Below, piece by piece: positions 51,574 to 61,717 of a DNA stretch of 64,000 bases. The stretch is from Strigamia acuminata (lineage: Eukaryota; Arthropoda; Chilopoda; Geophilomorpha; Linotaeniidae). The stretch spans positions 66,658,429 to 66,722,428 of the forward strand of contig OX442314.1 in assembly GCA_949358305.1 (NCBI GenBank). The letters run 5' to 3'. The position numbers and the translations under genes are program-made. Positions within the stretch are counted from its first letter, which is position 1. Every line of letters begins with the position of its first letter. Below the pieces are notes generated by a model, which ran no database searches, was not told the origin of the DNA, and saw only the letters and a list, made by a program, of their open reading frames with translations.

Positions 51574-52491
51574 TGTTGCTAGCAACCGCGATGGAATCGT
51601 TAGCGGTTCAACTTTTGGTTTTTGGACAGAAAGTGTCTTTAGATTTTCAATAATCTTTTTGTCTTCATTTAGTATTTTCTAGCCTGATCGCCAGGAATTT
51701 GGAGCACTTACCTGCACTGATTTCTTGGTCTTGACCGTCTGGACGAGCTGCATTGCCATGCCAACTCGTCGCTGCTTTAGATTTAAGTTTTAGTAGAGCT
51801 TAGAGCATTTTCTCCTATGTTTGTATAAGTTTTTAGGCCTCCCGTGTTTGAGCGCCATCTCTTGTTCTGCTTGGTAATTAGTGATTGTTGTTGATATGCC
51901 TTATTGACAAGTGTTAAAGTGTTATTTGATTTAAGTGACACTGCTCATGCCTGTCAAAGCTCTGAGCTGTGTCTGATGTTAGTGTTAAGCCTTTTAAGAC
52001 AAAGGATTGCTTGTTTCAATGCATCTGTTAGTTATAAGCTTTTATTCTCTTGGTTTTGTACATTTTGTAATGTAACTGATGCATTTCCTCATTTTGCCTG
52101 TTTCTATAGTCACGCATTCCAACAATGAGTGCGTGCTTCTTGTGTTGTTGAAACTTAACCCTAACGGTTGAGTTTTATTTTCCTCTCTCTCACTTTGGAA
52201 TAAAACTACTGTTTTCTTCCCCAAACCAGTCTATTTCTTCCGCCTACATGATGTGTAGTGAGTAGAGAACCGGGCGCGCTTTCTCCTCCTACTGGCCGCC
52301 ACTTTGTGAGTTGATTCGAACGTTTATGCCTGAGATCGTTAACCCGAATTTGCCGTGGTTGGGCCCGACCTTGTCTGGTTGCGCATGCGCACGTCCACAC
52401 ACCCACTATACTTTCACTTTTCTCCTGGGATTTCTTCCGCCATCGTCGCTGACCGTTTCCCCGTCCTGGTCTGTTGCCAGTGCTAGCAACA
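51574..52491 (+). repeat. BEL-B 3' LTR
   Basis: 918 bp, two visible differences from the 5' LTR. The sequence before it (GCCGGCAAGACGC) is not a clear polypurine tract. Its last 60 codons are in frame with the Copia-D fragment that follows. Confidence 0.95.
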
Positions 52492-53408
52492 ACTCGACTG
52501 ACAACATTCTTGATCGCATCATCCGACTAATATCATCGAAATTCGAGATCGTCAACCTCGGGCCATTTTCGAGATTACTAGGCGTCGACTTCATCAGATC
52601 CGCGGGGAGGGTGTTTATCATCCAACGTTCTTACATCGAAAAGTTGTTGAAGAAATTCGAGATTACAGCGGATAAGATGATTAAAGTCCCCGTCACACCA
52701 GGAACGACCCTGAAGAAGGGCTCCACCGAGAACTTATCCGATTTTCCATATCGATCGTTAATCGGTTCTCTGCTATTCCTGGCTTCTCGAACTCGACCCG
52801 ACATCCAGTACTCCGTCATCGCGTTATCGCAATATAACAATTGCTACGACAAAACCCATATTCGCGCCCTTCTCCAGGTTCTCCGTTATGTCGCGAATAC
52901 GGCCGATTACGCGATCGAATTATCCGGATGTACGACAAGCCAGTTGTGGGCATACACCGACGCTTCTTGGGCCTCCGAAGTCGAAACATCTCTTAGCTTC
53001 GGGGGATTCATAACTTACATCGGCAACGTCCCCATCGGGTGGGCGGCCAAGAAGCAGTCTTCCGTCGCGTGCTCGACGATGGAAGCGGAGTTCATCGCCC
53101 TCGTCGAGTGCGTGAAGGAACTCTACTGGCTTGATCACGTCTTTTCTCAACTCCCGTTTCTAAACCGCATGTCTCGACCTCTCGTCTATTCGGATGCTTT
53201 AGCATCCATCCAGTTTACATCGAATGACGTAGAGAACGCGAAAACCAAACACATTCGCGTTAAATATCACTGGTTGCGGGAGTGGTATCTGGCAAAGTGC
53301 TTCGATTTACGGAAGGTCCCCGGTGAAACGAACGTAGCAGATATTTTCACCAAATGGCTCGGATCAGAGCGACTCCGAACACTCACCGCGGGAATCTTCT
53401 GCCAGTAA
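52492..53408 (+). pseudogene. Copia-D pol fragment (end of RT and RNase H)
   Basis: In-frame Copia coding sequence starts directly at the BEL-B LTR edge, just downstream of where the YVDD box should be. It has IVNLGPFSRLLGVDF, IKVPVTPGTT, FPYRSLIGSLLFLASRTRPD, then RNase H with YTDASWASE, STMEAEFIAL and YSDALASIQ, ending ADIFTKWLGSERL. It is a family distinct from Copia-A/B/C, with shorter spacing and C-richer codons. The front of the element is missing from the window. An open frame from 52311 joins 60 LTR-derived codons to this fragment and is chimeric, not a natural gene. Confidence 0.88.
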
Positions 53409-53653
53409 CCGATGAAGACATCTTTATTTTTCCCATCGTTTTTCGGACAATCCTTTGTTATTTTCCCGGATTTGAGGTTTTATCGTGTAGTTAGATTGGG
53501 AATTCTGAGCTTAGTAAGTGATGTTAACGATAGTACCCGACACGATAATTCCGAGATTTTATTGTTTTCTTTTTCTGATTTGACACCGAAAGATCCCGTG
53601 TTCTATTTAAGTTCTTAATTCTACTTCAACTCATTTTGAAGTATGGAGGGGTT
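53409..53653 (+). other. Copia-D 3' untranslated region and polypurine tract
   Basis: Non-coding AT-rich sequence ending ATGGAGGGGTT (53643-53653), the likely polypurine tract. Confidence 0.6.
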
Positions 53654-54226
53654 TGTTGGCGTGTTCTGCGCCGTTTACTTCAATATGAGTTCTAACTTTA
53701 TGTTTTAATTATGTTATTCGATATTTTATCCATTAATTGTTATATCTCGATGTATTATTTATATTCCGTACCGTAATTCTTATTTCCGATTGTATTTGTA
53801 TGCATTGGCACAATGCGTTTCATTATTTGTCGTTATGTACACGGCACATTGCTATGCCTAGCAATTCGATTATAGTTTGATGTTCATTCTTGACGTCAGA
53901 TGGCGTATATGTTTACTCTTGTTTTCCAAGATGGCGACGGATAGTCGCATTTCGTTTTTCTCATCCAAATCTGGATTATGTTGTAAGTTTATTGTTTATC
54001 CATTAAATTTTATTGTTTTATAAGCGTTTTGCTTCCTTTGCACGTCTATTATAAGTGCAAACCACTTTCACGGCGATTCCTATCGCCATTTGCGTGCACG
54101 TCGTGCAGACGTCGCCTCGTATAGTGGCAAAGTGCGCCCGGGTCGGTCGCCGCCATTGCCGCTATTTTCCTCGTCGTTTCCTTTATTTTGCACGACCATT
54201 TCGTGCTTGTTTCCACCTCTGCCACA
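53654..54226 (+). repeat. Copia-D 3' LTR (right edge inferred)
   Basis: It starts TGTTGGCGTG right after the polypurine tract. The right edge at GCCACA (54226) is inferred because Gypsy-like coding sequence resumes immediately beyond it on the other strand and CA is canonical. CCAAGATGGCGACG lies at 53926-53939. No partner LTR is in the window. Confidence 0.6.
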
Positions 54227-54229
54227 GAT

Positions 54230-56560
54230 TGAGTGTAATAACCAAAACAACGCCACGCAACCTGTTTCGATTTCGAATTTTGAATATGCGATGAAAGATC
54301 GAAAGGAAGCGACTGCCTGCAGAACTGCCAGACAATCGAGTTCCGGCGGGCTTAACACTGTCTCGGCGCCTTGCAGCGCACGACTCGCGTAAGCAACGGG
54401 TCTTTTGACCCCCAGATGATCGATCTGCGTGAGGACTGCACCGAGCCCGGTCAAACTTGCGGCAGCCTGGATGACAAAGGTCTTGCCGAAATCAGGCATC
54501 GGCTGCACGATCCCACGCGAAAGATGATCCTTGAAAAATTCGAATACTCCCTGACACTCGTCGGACCAATTCCATTCCGCACCCACTGTGAGTAGGTCAT
54601 CCAGCGGGTTCGACAGATGTTCCAGTCCCTCGATCGGCGGTGTGTCTCCTCCAAACATGCCGAGGAAACGTCGCAGCTGGGCGACATTCGCTGGTCGCGG
54701 GTAGTCCACGATCGCCTGAACACGGCGTTCGTTCGGTCGAAAACCTGCGGGAGTCATAGAATAGCCAAGAAAGTCCCAAGAAGTAGATATCACACAAGAT
54801 CCAGACGGGCTAGCGGTCAAGCAAAATTTGCTCAGCCTGCTCAGCACGTCGGACAGGTGTGTCAGGTGTTCCTCAAAAGTTTTGCTGAACACCACAATCG
54901 AGTCCAGGTAGGGCAACGCCCACTTAAACTTCGATTCGCCGAGCACCTTCCCCATCAGCCGTTGAAATGCCACAGGGGTATTCAACAATCCGTAGGGCAA
55001 TTTCACGAACTGAAAGGTACCTTGAGGTGTGTAAAACGTCGTCTTAGGTCTGTCCTTGGGCGCAATCCTTACCTGAAAGCAGCCCATAGCCAGATCCAAA
55101 GTAGAGAAGAACACACTCCCTTCCAAACAGGCCAAAATCATGGGAATAGACGGGACCGGGTACGTGTCTCTCTCCGTGACTGAATTCAGCTGTCTAAAAT
55201 CGATGCAAGCGTCAAAGGTTCCGTCAGGTAATATACTTATCACCGGCTGGTTCCTATAAGCACTGGCACTCTTTTCTATTTCACCCTTTTTCAGCGCGCA
55301 TCTCACCAACCGGCGCAGAGCTTTCGCTTGAGCAGGGGATGTTGGTTTGATATCGCACGAGAAGGATGGCTCATTAAACGTGGGGATCCGAAGTTCCACC
55401 GTCGGATGACAGCCTCCCATCTCGCTGAAGGTGTGGCTGAACTCGTCGAGCACACGAGCCAATCTCATCTTCCGCATGTCTTCTATTTTGCAGTCTTCCA
55501 ACAAATCTAATTGTTTGGATGATAGTGACAGTGCGGCCGTGTCGACGCCGTATTCCAGCGTGACCCTTGCCCACTTGTCAACATCTGCACCACTGTCGTC
55601 TAGCTGTCTAGGCCGAGGAGCGAAAGGAAACGTCATCCCTGGATTATCGGCTTTAAACCAATCGTTCCGGGAAATGCGAATTACAATGCCATATTCCCTC
55701 AACCAACTACACCCCAAAAGGATGAAGTTAGAAGAAGAAGGTAACACCGCAAACCGTAACCAATCTTCCCCCGTCTGCCAGCTGACGTACAATCTCACCG
55801 TCCCCAAGGGACTGGTTACTCTATCGCCCGTCATAACCCTAACGAAATCATCACAGGGTTCAATCGAGGCTGTTAGTCCGTATTTCTCGGCCGCGGCACT
55901 ACTCATATACTGCCCTGAAGCAGCGGTATCCATAAGTGCCACCGCTTCGCGGTCGGAAAAACGAATGTCGACGAACGGGAGAGGGAAATCTCTGCCCAGT
56001 CCGGCGACACTCACTGTATCCCAGACCGCTCCGACGGCTAAGCCTACGAAACAGACTTGGTCGGGCGGTGAGCCGTCTGTCACGACGCCTTCATCCGCCT
56101 CAACCGTTTCTAGCGGCTGGGGTGGCGAGATCCGGTCGTAGAGTTCGGCGGGCTGAACCACACCGTTCTCCGCAACCAGGTCCACCTCCTCCGGCTCGCT
56201 TTCAACGTCCGAATCGTCCGATGCAGCGGCGCGAGTTATCGTCGACCTGCTGGACAATTCCTTGATACGTTTACTGAAATCCAACTGCTGCGACACCGCG
56301 GATCTTGCCCAAGCTTCCGCCATGTCGCTGGCCTCATTCCGCGCACGAACAGCTGCTTTACGCGCCTGTTCTGCGGCAAAATTTGACCAAATTGCTTCGC
56401 CATGCGCAGCGGCGGCATCAAGTGCTGCCATCTGCTTTTCGCGTTGAAATAACCGAATGAGTTCCATGACATCGTCCTGCGTCTTAATGTCGCATGGATC
56501 GACGTCGCAAAGAACAGCCAGTTCTCTGGCCCAAGCTGAATCGAGATCCTTGCTTGCCAT
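54230..56560 (-). CDS. Gypsy-like protease-RT-RNase H ORF with altered active sites, 3'-truncated
   Basis: The frame starts MASKDLDSAWARELAVL (complement of ATG at 56558-56560) and is native to about residue 777 (FWLLHS), where the Copia-D LTR cuts in; it then reads LTR sequence to a stop at 54080. Residues 1-190 are Ala-rich, helical and acidic, with no capsid or zinc knuckle. Protease-like: ALMDTAASG (Asp211, DTA where D[TS]G is usual). RT: CIDFRQLNSVTERDTYPVP, STLDLAMGCFQVR (Asp489), LPYGLLNTPVAFQRLM, then YLDS at 551-554 instead of YxDD. RNase H-like: FVIQAAASLTGLGAVL (TDAS to AAAS), SPPELDCLA kept, and ETGCVALFWLL where TDH is usual. The fold is Gypsy-type, but key acids in RT and RNase H are replaced while the frame stays open. 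Integrase is missing. Either a decaying copy or a non-catalytic relative. Confidence 0.85.
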
Positions 56561-59528
56561 AAGATGCTATTTCTTTGCAACCAGTGGTAACCAAGTGTGT
56601 GCAGTCAAGACCACGCACAGGCAAGGAGTGAGAAGGAATCCAAGGACACTTTCACTTCCTACAGCCAAACCAAAGTCAGGGGTACCTTGACCAATTACAG
56701 CCGCCTACAACTAGGTCGACCATAATTATTTTACAAAAGATCTCAGCATCCCTTTCAAAGGAATGTCCAACCACTGGCCATGTGTTGGACCTTCGAGCGC
56801 TTTTCAGTGCTTCAAGGGTCCTCGATTCTATTTTTAGCTAATTGGCAGCCGAGCATCTGGTGAAGACCAAAGGCGCGCACCGGGGTGCTGCCCTGTTCTT
56901 TCAACAGAGTCCGTGCCCTTTATGCTAAAATCGATTGGACAGAGGAGTGGCGGGTCAATGGTCGAAACCCTGACCTCGTCATCAACCTTTTACTGCATTC
57001 CGAGTACCTTCAAAAATAAAATATGAGAAATTACAATGAAAGTCTTTTTATTGAAAACAATAAAACATTAAGTTTTGGTTCATCTCTCCGCCCCAAAAAA
57101 TCAAATTAGCGGTTATATTTTGGTTCTTAATCCACGCCCCAAAATAAAAAAATAGCGAACACCTTTCCGGCATTTATCCACGCCCCAGAAGATAGAAATG
57201 GGCGACTGGAAGTTCTCTGACACTCCCAAACTAACAAACCAATGCATGATTCGTCTTTCCCTTCGTGTTCTAAATTATTCGCGCCAGAACCAAGTAGAAA
57301 AAACTGCGTATATCGATTTTTCGTGGCATTTTCTCATCGCGCCCCACAGCTTCGATGCTAAGGTCGTACGTTTTCCTTTGCACTGGTGTACACGTCTACC
57401 ACCAGCTTTAACCTCTGCTGAAAACGCTAAAATCGCGTGTTTTAGGATTCCTCCGATATTGCCTGCTCCTGCACCGAAATCACACCCAAAACACCATCAA
57501 GATCGCGATAATCCTGATGAGGCAAAAAATTGTGACTCAGTCGCCTCAGACTAAGAATGAAGGGAAATTGGCGAACTGAGCCTGAGTCGGATTGGAGAAT
57601 ATTGCAACTGAACACGGTCCAGCGCCAGGGAAAGTTAGGTCCAATCCCCGGGAGCCTCACTCCTTTCCAACCCGGATATGAAATTAGAGTAGAAATAGGA
57701 TAAAAGAAGGGAACAAGAAAAATGTGGTGTGTTTCACAAAATTTGGAAGAGGGATCCACACACAGCACATTGAAAAAAAATAAAAGTTTGAAAGATGTTG
57801 GGCTGGATTCACAGTCTTCGTTTGAAGCTGTTAGCCACCCAATTCGTATTTGCAAGCATTCCACGCGCGGTTTGAAAGCAAATACCGTTAGGCTCGACAC
57901 TCCAGCAGTCCCCTGCAAGAGCCGCCCTCCCTGCTGTCCGAGACCCAATTTCGACAGTAAGGCAGTGAAATTGACAAAAATGTGCCATAAGTGGCCACAA
58001 AAGCACAAAAAGGCCAAAATCACGCCAAACCGCTTCCACCAGTGCCCGGGACAGGGTTGGAAACCCAGTCTCCGTGTGCTCTCCTTAAGTACGTGTGCCT
58101 GTAATTCAAAAGATTAATCAAACCGCTGAAACCAGGAATGTACCTCTGGCCAGTAATGAACAGCGCTTCCCTAAATATACCGCATTAGTTTATTGCTGTC
58201 CGGGCGAAGCACAGGGCTGAACTGGGATATACTGCACCCAGCAGCATGCCTGCCCACCACAACAACACCACAAACACATTTCCCGCCAAAAAACACACTC
58301 GGAAAAAGCACCAAATCGCCCGACCCAGAGAGAGAAATAAAAGAACTTAATCTACCAAATGTCCAGTGTGGTGTCGACCCTCTAAGACACTCATTACGTC
58401 AGCGTAACCTCAGGAATGTCATGAGTAACACATTGTTGGCTTGTGAAAACCAACCTCTACACACCCCACTTTCAAATTGCGTCTGAAATGATGAACCAGA
58501 TCTAACTCAACACTCCAAACCACAACATCTGAGCACCTACAAATGGTTTCTCACCTCTATAGGTTGCACACCAAGAAAAGAAAAATCATAAAATTAAAAA
58601 TAAGGGGGTGTCCAACTTGCGTGCTGGTTGACCCTTGTCCCCCCAAGCTAATTATAGGAATAAACGAGGTCAGACTCAAGCCAAGCCAAACACACAAAGA
58701 AAAACACCAAACAAAACAAAAATAAAATTGGAAATTAAACTAATGTGCTGACTGGACATTACCTTTATGAGATGAATAAAAAAAAAACAACTCAATCCAG
58801 CACTAACCAGACCTAACACAAAAGAAAAATACACCAAAAAAAAATAATATAAAATTGCACAAATTAACCCAAGACTTGAGCATTACCCAGCCCAAACAAG
58901 AGAAAAAGTGTGGCAGAAGAAAAATAAATGTTTCCCAACCCGGCACAAAAATCAAACAAACAGTAAAATTGAGGTTTTAAAACAAGGTCACTGCAGTTCA
59001 ATTAAGTACAAGGGGTGGAGAACACAAAAGAAGATACACAATGGTGCCCGTTCCTGTAGCTGCATAAGGGAGAGAGCAAGACTCCCCAAGCTAATTAGAG
59101 GAACAAAACATCAAAGTGCTTTGGTCAGTTGCAGCGTGTCTGAAAATAAATTTCAGAGCCCCAACCACAACAGCACAGAGAAAAACATAATTCCAAGACC
59201 TTCAAATGAAAAAGTGCCCAGCCCTCACAACTAAGCCTCTCACGCGACTCAAAGTGACAAACAAAAACACCCTTCAAATTCCTCAGTCTCAAAGAAAAAT
59301 ATTTAACCCAAAATCCAAAAAATAAGAAAATGAAAAACAATACAATTGTCCCCCGCCAAAAAATAAAGCAAAAATGTACCAACACTCTGAACAATGAATA
59401 AAACAATCTGCAACAAAAAATTGAAGCAAACGGCAACCACAATGAAACAAAGGGTTTGCACACAAAGCAAAACAAAATGGCGGGCAAAAAAAAATTTACA
59501 AGTTCAAATCCAGGACAGGGCCCTCAAT
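56561..59528 (-). other. Leader region of composite element, no gene recognised
   Basis: About 3 kb between the Pol-like ORF and the 5' LTR. The plus strand becomes very A/C-rich from ~58,200 to 59,500, so the element-sense RNA would be U/G-rich. CCAAGCTAATTA-type segments recur near 58644 and 59087. A 193-codon minus frame (57442-58023) and smaller ones lack features. No gag is found where a Gypsy element would normally have it. Confidence 0.5.
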
Positions 59529-60121
59529 TGTGACTGCTATGGTCTCTTCCAGTGTAGTCAGGGGACTGAGAACACTTGGTAGGGACGCATACTTCACGTA
59601 AATGACGGAGACTTCCCACAATATTGGTTGGTTGGCCTTTATTGCGTTGTCTAGGGGTATGGGGAAACCCGTCACCCGCTGCAGAGGTGCCACGAAGGCA
59701 CACCGCACCGGCAACCGACCCGCCACACACTGGGTGGGAACCCAATGCGTGGCGTGGTCGGTTCGACTTAACATTCGTGTCGTACTTACCTACGACCCAC
59801 GCGTCCACTCATGGAGGCTGTATAACGGTGGGAGCCGTCATACTGAGTATCATCGTGGTGAATGGTGAGGAGTACAGAGTCAAACCGGGACACTGCTTGT
59901 CCCTCCCAGATGAACACCTTCTCCTCTCGGGGAGCTGCTGCAGGCACGTCCTTCTCAGGCCGTGTCCCACACTCAACTCTCTCACAACACTCCCTCCTCA
60001 CCACACCACTCCACTCCCTCCTCCCCGGGCTAGGTCAACTACCCACGTAGGGGTTGACCTTTGGGGCCGCACGGTGGTGTGTGGCAGTGCCGCAGGTCAC
60101 CTAGGTGGCCTGGCGGTCACA
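59529..60121 (-). repeat. Composite element 5' LTR
   Basis: 593 bp, three visible differences from 29936-30528. On the minus strand a 72-codon frame (60004 down to 59786) ends in a GTAG|GTAAGT donor-like sequence (complement near 59783-59792). AATAAA is at 59638-59643 (complement). Confidence 0.92.
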
Positions 60122-61173
60122 TGTTTCTAAAACTTACATTGGAGCCTTCTACTAAGGTTTAAACACTATTTCTGAACATTCAGAGACATTGGTCTTGTGG
60201 TGTTTGTGCTAAGTCAACCGTGATGAGATCAAAAGTCTATTCTCCCAAATCATCGGTTGGATGTTTCTAAAACTTACATTGGAGCCTTCTACTAAGGTTT
60301 AAACACTATTTCTAAACATTCAGAGACATTGGTCTTGTGGTGTTTGTGCTAAGTCAACTGCGATGTGAAATATGCTCAAAATTTTTTTTTCAAAATTTAT
60401 TGCTTGGGTGTTGCTAAAACTTATATTGAAGGCTTCTACTAAGGTTTAAAAACTATTTCTAAACATTCAGAGACATTGGACTTGTGGTGTTTGTGCTAAG
60501 TCAACTGTGATGAGATCAAAAGTCTATTCTCCCAAATCATTGGTTGGATGTTTCTAAAACTTACATTGGAGCCTTCTACTAAGGTTTAAACACTATTTCT
60601 GAACATTCAGAGACATTGGTCTTGTGGTGTTTGTGCTAAGTCAACTGTGATGAGATCAAAAGTCTATTCTCCCAAATCATTGGTTGGATGTTTCTAAAAC
60701 TTACATTGGAGCCTTCTACTAAGGTTTAAACACTATTTCTGAACATTCAGAGACATTGGTCTTGTGGTGTTTGTGCTAAGTCAACTGTGATGAGATCAAA
60801 AGTCTATTCTCCCAAATCATCGGTTGAATGTTTCTAAAACTTACATTGGAGCCTTCTACTAAAGTTTAAACACTATTTCTGAACATTCAGAGACATTGGT
60901 CTTGTGGTGTTTGTGCTAAGTCAACTGTGATGAGATCAAAAGTCTATTCTCCCAAATCATTGGTTGGATGTTTCTAAAACTTACATTGGAGCCTTCTACT
61001 AAGGTTTAAACACTATTTCTGAACATTCAGAGACATTGGTCTTGTGGTGTTTGTGCTAAGTCAACTGTGATGAGATCAAAAGTCTATTCTCCCAAATCAT
61101 CGGTTGGATGTTTCTAAAACTTACATTGGAGCTTTCTACTAAGGTTTAAACACTATTTCTAAACATTCAGAGA
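60122..61173. repeat. Satellite array, right part
   Basis: Seven and a half monomers of the 140/147-bp satellite, resuming with TGTTTCTAAAAC, the second copy of the LTR element's target site. It includes one type-B monomer near 60360. It stops mid-monomer at CATTCAGAG, next to TGTTGCAAGACAGCG. Confidence 0.95.
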
Positions 61174-61304
61174 TGTTGCAAGACAGCGTAGATATTGTTG
61201 TGCTATTTTTATTGTCAATATTTTTCACCATTTTGATTTGTGTTGATTAAAATCTTTAAGTGTTTTAATTTCCTTTGCCTAATTGGTATTTTTTCACTTT
61301 TCAG

Positions 61305-61540
61305 ATTTTTTATTGCTTATTAACCTTTTCGCGGATTGGCTTCCGCGAAATCCGCATTTCGGGGGTGACTATTCTGGGAATTCCGGGTGGACCATACTCT
61401 TCCGAAAAATGTCCGGGGTGGTGTTGGGAGTGTCGATAGACTGTTTTGTGTCAAGGTTGCCAATTTTCATGTAAGTATTGGAAGGTTCATTTCTGTGCAT
61501 TCTCATATATTTTTTTCACAGGAGCAACGAGGCGCGATGA
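61305..61540 (+). CDS. Possible last two exons of a spliced gene
   Basis: A candidate internal exon 61305-61470 is preceded by a pyrimidine tract ending TTTTCAG (with CTAAT upstream) and followed by CAT|GTAAGTATT. A 51-bp intron (61471-61521, ends TTTTTTCACAG) leads to a short last exon: with splicing, the frame continues five codons past Met (SNEAR) to a TGA at 61538-61540. AATAAA follows at 61561-61566. The exon encodes LLLINLFADWLPRNPHFGG and a hydrophobic GVVLGVSIDCFVSRLPIF. The family is not recognised. Upstream exons would have to lie beyond the satellite block or not exist. Agreement of acceptor, donor, short intron, stop and poly(A) signal is suggestive, not proof. Confidence 0.35.
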
Positions 61541-61717
61541 AGGGGGATCAAGCGAGAGTGAATAAAATAAACTCGTTTTTGTCTCAAATGCGCGTTTGCG
61601 TTTGTAAATTTGGTTGTCTTGCAACGCGGTGGCGCGTTTGAGTTTCGTGTTGCGATACAAACACGCACGGGTGCGTATTGGAGTCGTAAACGACTTTCTG
61701 TCGCAATGCGATCGCGT

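Larger units (their letters stand above)
44655..52491 (+). mobile_element. BEL-B: complete BEL/Pao retrotransposon without target duplication
   Basis: LTRs of 918 bp each (44655-45572, 51574-52491), TGTTGCTAGCAAC...GTGCTAGCAACA. I see two substitutions between them (CCTAAATTG versus CCGAATTTG near 45425 and 52344). One intact 1768-codon gag-pol lies between. The left flank is ...CCACGG and the right flank ACTCGACTG..., so no 4-6-bp duplication is present. The right flank is Copia coding sequence, the left flank is not. Either two BEL copies recombined, deleting what lay between, or the assembly joins two loci here. Confidence 0.93.
29936..60121 (-). mobile_element. Composite LTR element (30 kb) inserted in the satellite, with nested insertions
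   Basis: Two 593-bp LTRs (29936-30528, 59529-60121; TGTGAC...GTCACA) differ at three visible positions. The satellite sequence GGATGTTTCTAAAAC is broken so that TGTT is on both sides, a 4-bp target duplication. Minus orientation is shown by a purine tract (GGGGGGGGGGGAGA in element sense) beside the left LTR, an AATAAA inside the LTR on the minus strand, and minus-strand ORFs. Leaving out the nested elements, about 11.5 kb is its own DNA: a long leader, a Gypsy-like protease-RT-RNase H frame (54230-56560), and nearer its 3' end an ORF of unknown family (33312-35513). Integrase is not found and was probably lost with the deletion implied by the BEL junction at 44655. The ORF order and the unusual active sites are discussed under those genes. 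Confidence 0.8.

Noticed and set aside
57442-58023. 193-codon minus frame in the composite element's leader, considered as gag
   Set aside because: No capsid, zinc knuckle or basic tail; composition looks like translated AT-rich non-coding DNA.
59502-59511. tRNA B-box-like GTTCAAATCC near the 5' LTR, possible tRNA or primer site
   Set aside because: Neighbouring bases do not form a T-arm or acceptor stem, and no A box or cloverleaf is found. The match to a primer site would be internal and is not convincing.
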